Below, in pieces: positions 14,432 through 19,790 of a stretch of DNA of 19,790 bases. The stretch is from JACJXF01 sp964349045 (GTDB lineage Bacteria > Bacteroidota > Bacteroidia > Bacteroidales > GCA-2748055). The stretch lies in the NCBI GenBank assembly GCA_964349045.1, contig CAYGFI010000088.1, positions 1 through 19,790 of the forward strand, read 5' to 3'. Under the pieces are notes generated by a model that saw only the letters and a list, made by a program, of their open reading frames with translations, was not told where the DNA came from and searched no databases. Numbering within the stretch: the first letter of the stretch is position 1; each line of letters starts with the position of its first letter. Position numbers and translations under genes: made by a program.

Positions 14432-15691
14432 TTACAGTTTGCATTTTTCATTAAATTCCTTCACCGCATCAAACATCGCAATTATATTCTGTGGTGGCAC
14501 ATCAGGAAGGATATTGTGAACTGTATTAAACACATATCCTCCTCCATCGGAAAAGATTTCGAGTCTTTCGAAAACCTGATCACGGATTTGCCCGGGGTCC
14601 CCATTATTCAGGGTTCCGACGTTTTCTATTCCTCCTCCCCAGAAAGTACAATCCCTGCCGAACTCATTTTTTAAAAAGCGGGGCGACATATTGTATGCGT
14701 TAGTCTGAATGGGATTGAATATCTCGATACCTGCTTCTATAAGATGTGGCATTAACAGGGATATTGAACCACACGAATGGATAAAGGTGTGCATTTTACT
14801 ATGCGTTTTCACATAATCGCACAGCATTTTATGCCTCGGTTTGAAAAGTGTTTTATAGGTTTCCGCATCCATAAACGGACCGGAAGACATCCCCAGATCA
14901 TCCCCAAACCGAACGATATCAACGATGTCGCCAACAGCATTGCAAACTTTTTCAAGTGTAGCAAGATGTCTTTTCATCAGCTCATCCAGTAGTTTCTCAA
15001 CATTATAAGGATCGCACATCAGGTCCATAAGGAAGTTGTCCATCCTTCTGAGAAATGTTCCCCATTCGAAAAGGTTGCATCCGCATACCACCAGCAATGC
15101 TTTGTCGGTACTTTGCCTAAGTTCTATTGTATTTTCACGCAGTTTTTGCCAGAAGTCCGGCTCAGCCGCATGATCCCAGGGACTGTGAACATCCCGGGCC
15201 CACATGATGCGGCCCATTTCCTGGTCGAGATTGTCGTAATTATCAGGATAACCATCCACATAGGGGAAATAGGTCTGATCAAAAAAGGTTGCACCAACAG
15301 GCATTTTAGAGAGGATCGTTTTCCTGTTGTCGTCATAGGTCTGAAAAGATCCATCAGGCATCAGGCTCGGGTTAAACCAATTTGGATAGAAAGCCGCAGC
15401 GCCGTTGGCCATTGTTACCGGACTCCAGTCGGAAGAGTTTGTGTTGAAGGTGCGTCCAATATCCAATACATCAACGCCGAACCGGTCAAGAACAGACATA
15501 TCAGGCTGTGCAAGTTGCTGGACAACATCATAAATCCTGACTGGCAAATCATTCCGTTCGATATGCTTAACCAGGTTACTGTATGCTATTGCCGAAATTC
15601 CGGAACTGGGAGTTGCGCTCATATCGACAGGTACGCGATCGGGTGTTTTATGATTAATTGCTGCAAGAATGCGTTCTCGTGAAGTCACCAT
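14432..15691 (-). CDS. UroD-family methyltransferase-like protein (module 3, proximal)
   Basis: Predicted 419-residue cytosolic barrel protein of the uroporphyrinogen decarboxylase superfamily. It opens with ILAAINHKTPDRVPVDM and carries the methyltransferase-type metal motif H305-S-C307 (FIHSCGSI), with H392 in VFNTVHNILPDVPPQN as likely third ligand. The HemE arginine-rich N-terminal signature is not found. It shares the HxC...H pattern with the other module 3 UroD protein but is longer and otherwise quite different, so the two are unlikely to be a recent duplication. It lies 69 nt after rhaT and 110 nt before the fucosidase. A near match to the -7 box (TGTATTTG) lies 53 nt upstream at 15745-15752, so it may have an additional start point. 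A role in demethylating an imported deoxysugar is inferred from context. Confidence 0.8.
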   Translation of the reverse strand: MVTSRERILAAINHKTPDRVPVDMSATPSSGISAIAYSNLVKHIERNDLPVRIYDVVQQLAQPDMSVLDRFGVDVLDIGRTFNTNSSDWSPVTMANGAAAFYPNWFNPSLMPDGSFQTYDDNRKTILSKMPVGATFFDQTYFPYVDGYPDNYDNLDQEMGRIMWARDVHSPWDHAAEPDFWQKLRENTIELRQSTDKALLVVCGCNLFEWGTFLRRMDNFLMDLMCDPYNVEKLLDELMKRHLATLEKVCNAVGDIVDIVRFGDDLGMSSGPFMDAETYKTLFKPRHKMLCDYVKTHSKMHTFIHSCGSISLLMPHLIEAGIEIFNPIQTNAYNMSPRFLKNEFGRDCTFWGGGIENVGTLNNGDPGQIRDQVFERLEIFSDGGGYVFNTVHNILPDVPPQNIIAMFDAVKEFNEKCKL

Positions 15692-15760
15692 AATGTAAAA
15701 TCGTTAATGTATTTTCTTAAATCATTCATTTTAATCCTTTTTTACAAATACATGCATTTT

Positions 15761-16804
15761 TTAAATGGATCCACTAATCCCAATCATAAACGAAGAAACA
15801 ATAATGATTAAAAGGGACACTATCATCAGAACATAAACCGTTCGGGAAACACCTTTCCACTCCCTGCGTAAAAGTCCCCATACAGTGGCAAAAACAATTG
15901 TCAGGGCCATAAGTATTCCCCATGAGGTGAATGTAAACGGGCCCATTTTACTTTTTCCCATGCCGTAAACAATAAACTGTGAGAACCATAGCAATCCGGC
16001 CAGCAATCCAAAAAGATAATTCTTTACTAGTATGGTACGGGATTCTGCAGATACGTAATCGGGGACAGATTTATTTTTCAGACCCAGGAAGATGCACCAG
16101 ATCATCGTTGTCACAAATGTACCTCCCAGGATGACCATCATAACAGGAAGTATCGTAAACAATGGACTAACTCCCTGCTGAACAGATATTTCATCGATAG
16201 GTATTGCCTTTTCAATGCCCAGGGCCAACGCGGAACCTGTAAATCCTACCAGTACTGCAGCAAGAATTCCTTTGATCAGGTTAAATTCACCGATACTCAA
16301 CTTTTTATTCACGTCAGAGATGGCTTTATCTTTTAAAATTCCTGCCCAGGCTGATAATGTAATGCCGATGCAAGCTACAACTACACCTGACAACAAAAGC
16401 GACCCACCCGATGTTTCCATCATTACCTGAAGCCTTCCGGTTATCATCGGGGGAATAAGAGTACCAATTGCAAGCATTAGTCCCAGGGAAAGCGCATAGC
16501 CTAATGACAATCCCAGGTAGCGGAGTGCAAGGCCAAAAGACAGGTTCCCGATCCCATAGACAGCCCCGAGCAGAAAAGCACTTATTAAAGCTGAAGCCGG
16601 TGATGCCTGTAAAATGGATTTAAATCCGGGAACAAATATCAGGCAGGCGATCAATGGGAAAAGTATATAGGCTCCCATGCTAAAGACCATCCAATACGTT
16701 TCCCACTTCCATCCCTTTATTTTGCCAAAAGGGACAGCAAAACTTCCTGCAGAAAATGCACCGGTTGCAATTAAAAGAATTCCCAGAAAAATGCTAAAAT
16801 TCAT
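15761..16804 (-). CDS. rhaT: L-rhamnose/proton symporter family protein (RhaT)
   Basis: Predicted 347-residue inner-membrane sugar importer. The size matches E. coli RhaT (344). The protein shows about ten hydrophobic segments, and family-like stretches include the N-terminal GILLIATGAFSAGSFAVPFGKIKGWKWETYW and LGAVYGIGNLSFGLALRYLGLSLGYALSLG. It is the first gene of module 3, divergent from an AraC regulator. The operon's other sugar genes (GH29, RhaM) make L-rhamnose, L-fucose or an O-methyl derivative the likely cargo. No sugar isomerase, kinase or aldolase is present in the window, so catabolism must finish elsewhere. Confidence 0.9.
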   Translation of the reverse strand: MNFSIFLGILLIATGAFSAGSFAVPFGKIKGWKWETYWMVFSMGAYILFPLIACLIFVPGFKSILQASPASALISAFLLGAVYGIGNLSFGLALRYLGLSLGYALSLGLMLAIGTLIPPMITGRLQVMMETSGGSLLLSGVVVACIGITLSAWAGILKDKAISDVNKKLSIGEFNLIKGILAAVLVGFTGSALALGIEKAIPIDEISVQQGVSPLFTILPVMMVILGGTFVTTMIWCIFLGLKNKSVPDYVSAESRTILVKNYLFGLLAGLLWFSQFIVYGMGKSKMGPFTFTSWGILMALTIVFATVWGLLRREWKGVSRTVYVLMIVSLLIIIVSSFMIGISGSI

Positions 16805-16846
16805 AGTTTCGCAGTTTTATAGAAGGTCAGAAGAAATCAGGCTACT

Positions 16847-16854
16847 CAAAATTA
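16847..16854 (-). promoter_or_regulatory. Candidate -7 box (TAATTTTG) for the rhaT operon
   Basis: The minus strand reads TAATTTTG, matching TAnnTTTG, 42 nt ahead of the rhaT ATG in the rhaT/AraC divergent gap. No clear -33 TTG at the usual spacing. Confidence 0.35.
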
Positions 16855-16933
16855 AGGTATTAAAATGCAGTTTATTAGAACATTTCTGATTGTTTATTGC
16901 ACAAATCCGATATTCTTGTTATTTTTTTTCAAC

Positions 16934-16941
16934 TATCTTTG
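16934..16941 (+). promoter_or_regulatory. Candidate -7 box (TATCTTTG) for the module 3 AraC gene
   Basis: TATCTTTG matches TAnnTTTG, 38 nt ahead of the ATG at 16980. It overlaps a 13-nt palindrome (16935-16947), so repressor or activator binding there could affect initiation. A TTG lies upstream but with shorter than usual spacing. Confidence 0.4.
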
Positions 16942-16947
16942 AAAGAT
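16935..16947. promoter_or_regulatory. Palindrome ATCTTTGAAAGAT, possible operator
   Basis: A perfect 6-1-6 inverted repeat in the rhaT/AraC divergent gap, overlapping the candidate -7 box of the AraC gene. A smaller one, GTTTAAATAAAC, follows at 16951-16962. Symmetric sites suit a dimeric regulator better than a typical AraC direct-repeat site, so the binding protein is uncertain. Confidence 0.3.
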
Positions 16948-16979
16948 CGGGTTTAAATAAACGCTTTATAATTAGCATT

Positions 16980-17849
16980 ATGTATTTAGATGAAATTGGA
17001 CAATCAATTTCAGTTCAGTTGAAGAATGTTGCATATCTGCGATTTGATCAGCCTGCAAAGTATCCGAATATCAATAGTCCGTTTTCGAGAATGTATTTAA
17101 TTAAAGAGGGGGAAGGACAACTGGTAATTGGCAAGGAAACGATTAAACTCGAACCCGGTTTCCTTTACCTGATCCCCAGTTTTACAACCTGCACCTATAA
17201 TTTTAACGAGCTACTGGCTCACATTTATATCCATTTCAACATGGTAACCGGTAATGGTATCAATATCTTTAATCTCTATTCCATATTTAATAAAGTACCC
17301 GCAAAGGACCTGGATTTGTTTTTATTTAACAGGTTGTTGGAAGTCAATCCCCACATGGAGCTTCCCCACCTTGATCCGAATGTTTACCAGACCAAACCAT
17401 GGATTAATAAAAAAACCAATTATCAATCCCTGGGTCAACATCTCGAGACAACGGGCATTATTCGCCAGCTTTTTTCACGTTTTCTAAGCACGGGAAGTGA
17501 AAAAATCATGAGCAGCTTTCTTGGGTATAAAATACAGCCCATTCTTGCTTATATCGGGAATAATCTCCACAACAATATTACAGTTGAAGAGCTTGCTGCA
17601 TTAGCCTGCTATTCCAAGGATCATTTCACACGCTTTTTTAAATCAATCAATGGGATCACTCCCTGCGAGTTCATTATCCGGAAACGGATTGAGAAAGCCC
17701 AGTACCTGCTGCTGACAACCGATATGACACAATCGCAGATTATAGAAGAAACAAATTTTAAAACGGTTTCTTATTTTTGCCGGATGTTTAAGAAGTATAC
17801 CAGTTACACACCTGTGGAATACAGGAAACAGCGTATTCATACTATATAA
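16980..17849 (+). CDS. AraC-family transcriptional regulator (module 3)
   Basis: Predicted 289-residue regulator starting at the ATG at 16980 (MYLDEIGQSISVQL). A longer reading from a TTG at 16890 would run through the candidate promoter and is rejected. The N-terminal half is an AraC-type sensor (MYLIKEGEGQLVIG, LEPGFLYLIPSFTTC). The C-terminal half has helix-turn-helix motifs at ITVEELAALACYSKDHFTRFF and around MTQSQIIEETNFKTVSYFCRMFKK, ending YTPVEYRKQR. It diverges from the rhaT operon and probably controls it in response to a deoxysugar. The ligand is inferred from position only. Confidence 0.87.
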   Translation: MYLDEIGQSISVQLKNVAYLRFDQPAKYPNINSPFSRMYLIKEGEGQLVIGKETIKLEPGFLYLIPSFTTCTYNFNELLAHIYIHFNMVTGNGINIFNLYSIFNKVPAKDLDLFLFNRLLEVNPHMELPHLDPNVYQTKPWINKKTNYQSLGQHLETTGIIRQLFSRFLSTGSEKIMSSFLGYKIQPILAYIGNNLHNNITVEELAALACYSKDHFTRFFKSINGITPCEFIIRKRIEKAQYLLLTTDMTQSQIIEETNFKTVSYFCRMFKKYTSYTPVEYRKQRIHTI

Positions 17850-17914
17850 ATACCTGCTAAAAAATATGTAAAATGCTTGATTATTAACCAACTGTGCAGG
17901 TAATAGCAGGTATT
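17849..17914. repeat. 11-bp inverted repeat after the module 3 AraC gene
   Basis: AATACCTGCTA at 17849-17859 is exactly inverted as TAGCAGGTATT at 17904-17914, with a 44-nt loop. It begins at the last base of the AraC stop codon, and an A/T-rich stretch follows. It might be a weak terminator or an RNA-protecting structure. The loop is longer than in a classical intrinsic terminator. Confidence 0.35.
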
Positions 17915-17994
17915 ATTTTAAGGGTTGCCTTACGACGGGCTTTCATATTATGTCAGGTTTGTTGTTAATTTTAACTTTTCACATGTTTGATGAA

Positions 17995-18002
17995 TATATT
18001 TG
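17995..18002 (+). promoter_or_regulatory. Candidate -7 box (TATATTTG) for the fabF-like gene
   Basis: TATATTTG matches TAnnTTTG and lies 71 nt before the fabF ATG. This leaves a leader of about 65 nt that contains a 16-codon open reading frame. No good -33 element at normal spacing. Confidence 0.4.
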
Positions 18003-18018
18003 GACAGGAATCACCAGT

Positions 18019-18069
18019 ATGGCATTTTTATTATCTTTAACATCTGGCTTCACCTTGATTATACGATAA
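18019..18069 (+). CDS. Possible 16-residue leader peptide ORF before fabF
   Basis: An ATG at 18019 opens a 16-codon frame (MAFLLSLTSGFTLIIR) ending in TAA at 18067-18069, 4 nt before the fabF-like ATG. An AGGA-like purine run lies about 10 nt upstream. The close spacing would allow reinitiation, and the frame lies between the candidate promoter and the gene. A chance ORF of this size is quite possible. Confidence 0.2.
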   Translation: MAFLLSLTSGFTLIIR

Positions 18070-18073
18070 ATTT

Positions 18074-19318
18074 ATGTATCCAACGGATAAAAACTTTGCA
18101 GTTGTTGTAACCGGAATAGGGGTATTTTCTTCTATTGGCAGCACACGGACCGAATTTTGGAATTCCATTGTTGCAGGCAGGTCGGGAATAAAAAGAATTC
18201 AGTCTTTCGATCCTCAGGCTCACAAGAGTCAGGTTGCTTCAGAAGTAATGACATATAAGCCGGAGGATTATTTTGACCGTAAAGAATCGCGAAAAATGGC
18301 CCGGGGATCTCAACTTGCCACGAGTGCAGCAATTGAAGCCGTAAAGGATGCCGGGCTGGATCTGAATAATGAGGACCGAAGCAGGATAGGATGTGTTATC
18401 GGATCTGCAGCAGGAGATTTCACCCATCTTGAAGACCAACATATCCGGTTCTTAAAAATGGGTCCCGGATCAGTAAATCCATTAACAGTACCGAGGGTTA
18501 TACCGAATATGCCGGTTTGTTCTGCAGCCATGAACCTGGGAATTCATGGGCCAACACTGGGAGTCTCAGCTGCATGTACAACTGGTACTCATTCAATAGG
18601 AATCGCACTTGGGATTCTCAGGGGAGGAATGGCAGATGTTATCCTGGCCGGTGGAGCAGAAGCCTGCCTGACACCCCTGGTCCTTGATGCCTACGCGAGT
18701 ATGGGAGTCCTGTCCACTTCCAATGAGATACCTGAAAAGTCAAGCCGTCCTTTCGATCTTAACAGGGATGGATTTGTTATTGCTGAAGGTGCATGTGTCC
18801 TGGTGTTGGAAACCCTGGAACATGCTGAAAAAAGGGGAGCAAGGCCGCTTGCTGTGTTAAGCGGATTCGGGATGACAGCAGATGCCTATGGTATTGCAGC
18901 GCCTGAGCCTAACGGCACATGGGCAGCTAAAGCAATGCAGCTCGCTGTAAAGGATGCGGGTCTTAACCCGGAGGATATAGGTTATATTAATGCACATGGT
19001 ACATCCACTAAAATGAACGATAAAACAGAAACCCTGGCTATAAAATTGGCTTTTGATAACAGGAATATACCGGTGAGTTCAACCAAATCAATGATAGGCC
19101 ATGCCCTTGGAGCTGCCGGCGCCATTGAAGCAGCGGCTACTTTGCTGGCGGTGCATCATGGGATTTTACCACCGACGATTAATTATGAAACAAAAGATCC
19201 GGAATGCGATCTGGATGTAGTGCCCAATATAGCCAGGGCCGTGAAAATTGAAGCCGCGATTTCAAATTCTTTTGGTTTTGGCGGGCAGAATGGAGTTCTT
19301 GTATTTTCAAAAGCATGA
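18074..19318 (+). CDS. fabF: 3-oxoacyl-ACP synthase II (FabF-type)
   Basis: Predicted 414-residue cytosolic condensing enzyme that extends acyl-ACP with malonyl-ACP in fatty acid synthesis. The catalytic triad is visible: C168 in SAACTTGTHS, H309 in NAHGTSTKMND and H343 in SMIGHALGAAGAIEA. The gatekeeper segment NSFGFGGQN is at 398-406. The length is normal for FabF. The stretch DAYGIAAPEP (270-279) lacks the His that E. coli FabF has there (DAYH), so this may be a secondary KAS II with a different chain preference. No acyl carrier protein or other fab gene is beside it, and nothing ties it to the methyltransferase modules. The next gene, a truncated receptor, runs convergently. Confidence 0.92.
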   Translation: MYPTDKNFAVVVTGIGVFSSIGSTRTEFWNSIVAGRSGIKRIQSFDPQAHKSQVASEVMTYKPEDYFDRKESRKMARGSQLATSAAIEAVKDAGLDLNNEDRSRIGCVIGSAAGDFTHLEDQHIRFLKMGPGSVNPLTVPRVIPNMPVCSAAMNLGIHGPTLGVSAACTTGTHSIGIALGILRGGMADVILAGGAEACLTPLVLDAYASMGVLSTSNEIPEKSSRPFDLNRDGFVIAEGACVLVLETLEHAEKRGARPLAVLSGFGMTADAYGIAAPEPNGTWAAKAMQLAVKDAGLNPEDIGYINAHGTSTKMNDKTETLAIKLAFDNRNIPVSSTKSMIGHALGAAGAIEAAATLLAVHHGILPPTINYETKDPECDLDVVPNIARAVKIEAAISNSFGFGGQNGVLVFSKA

Positions 19319-19355
19319 TGGTAATAGTGCGCAGCCAAAGATTTGTTGATAATTT

Positions 19356-19790
19356 TTAAAACTGAAATCTTAAAATACCGATTGGCAAAAATGAGAATTG
19401 ATAGGAATATTCAACTTCACCCGTTTCTGAATTAAAATACTCCATGAAGATATCTTTATGGTTAGTCATATTCATAAAATCAATAGCAATCTCGAAATTA
19501 AACTTCTCCCTGATTAGCTTATATCCCAGCCTGCCGTTTAGTCTGAAATAATCATTTCTACGGTTTTGGTATGCCTTATTCCAGTTATAATTCTGTATAA
19601 AAAGATCCGGAGCGACATGGACAATCTCGTAGGGCACAATTCTTAAACTTCCGGCATAAGTGATCTTAAAATTTAAACTTAAGAAATTATTTTTACCTAT
19701 TTTATATTCCTTTCCGGCAAGAATATTTACAATAAAATTCCCATTAAAGGCAGTATTTCTTTCAATTCCGTCAAAGCCTTTGTATTTCGA
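19356..19790 (-). CDS. TonB-dependent outer-membrane receptor, C-terminal part (cut by window edge)
   Basis: The reading frame is open from the stop at 19356 through the window end (145 codons), so this is the C-terminus of a larger gene starting beyond 19790. A GTG at 19637 is internal and not a start. Segments such as SKYKGFDGIERNTAFNG, VNILAGKEYKIGKNN, LSLNFKITYAG, NDYFRLNGRLGYKL and a final strand ending in LRFQF are typical of the last barrel strands of Bacteroidota TonB-dependent receptors, including the terminal aromatic residue. It would sit in the outer membrane and import a nutrient. The substrate cannot be told from this part. It converges with fabF across 37 nt. Confidence 0.75.
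   Translation of the reverse strand, partial: SKYKGFDGIERNTAFNGNFIVNILAGKEYKIGKNNFLSLNFKITYAGSLRIVPYEIVHVAPDLFIQNYNWNKAYQNRRNDYFRLNGRLGYKLIREKFNFEIAIDFMNMTNHKDIFMEYFNSETGEVEYSYQFSFLPIGILRFQF

Noticed and set aside
15113..15682. 189-codon open frame on the plus strand opposite the UroD-like gene
   Set aside because: It is antisense to a gene with clear family motifs and has no recognisable protein features.
7629..15691. UroD-family genes as HemE (heme biosynthesis)
   Set aside because: None of the three has the HemE PxWxMRQAGR segment, all have Cys/His metal motifs of the methyltransferase branch, and three divergent copies beside corrinoid and sugar genes do not fit heme synthesis.
16890..16979. 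N-terminal extension of the module 3 AraC regulator from a TTG
   Set aside because: It would cover the candidate promoter and palindrome; the ATG at 16980 gives a normal AraC N-terminus.
19356..19637. A complete small 93-residue protein starting at GTG 19637
   Set aside because: The frame stays open to the window end and the upstream codons encode typical TonB-dependent receptor strands, so it is a truncated larger gene.

Overview
The window looks like a chromosomal segment of an anaerobic member of the Bacteroidota. The signs are moderately AT-rich DNA, TAnnTTTG promoter-like boxes ahead of several genes, the C-terminus of a TonB-dependent outer-membrane receptor at the right edge, cupin-type AraC regulators, and a secreted GH29 fucosidase beside a RhaT symporter. 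The unusual content is a dense set of corrinoid (B12)-dependent methyltransferase genes, best known from methanogens and acetogens.

Module 1 (136-4977). A minus-strand operon reads mtaC-like corrinoid protein, mtaB-like methanol:corrinoid methyltransferase, then a 2Fe-2S/ASKHA corrinoid activator of the RACo type. An AraC regulator diverges from its head. Positions 1-135, downstream of the activator, hold nothing I recognise apart from a 10-base match to the 3981-4110 intergenic region.

Module 2 (4986-11097). A minus-strand series reads a second corrinoid protein, a UroD/MtaA-like methyltransferase fused to thioredoxin-like domains, a stand-alone homocysteine S-methyltransferase, a CobW-type GTPase and a stand-alone MetH-activation-like protein. 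A second AraC regulator diverges from its head. The last three genes are tightly coupled (a 5-nt gap, then a 4-nt overlap). Two repeat-rich gaps (7472-7608 and 9249-9434) interrupt the series.

Module 3 (11126-17849). A minus-strand operon reads rhaT (sugar/H+ symporter), UroD-family methyltransferase, GH29 alpha-L-fucosidase with a discoidin-like domain, rhaM-type mutarotase, and a second UroD-family methyltransferase. A third AraC regulator diverges. Beyond it lie a fabF-type ketoacyl-ACP synthase and the truncated receptor, which look unrelated.

How they may work together: modules 1 and 2 together contain every functional part of cobalamin-dependent methionine synthase (homocysteine domain, B12 domain, activation domain) as separate proteins, but no methyl-THF domain. 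MtaB and perhaps the UroD-like enzymes would be the methyl donors' entry points instead. Module 3 places two UroD-like methyltransferases inside a deoxyhexose operon, which suggests removal of O-methyl groups from methylated fucose or rhamnose. The proposed system is corrinoid-dependent demethylation of methanol and/or O-methyl sugars with homocysteine as final methyl acceptor. This is inference from gene content. The individual family assignments are much firmer.
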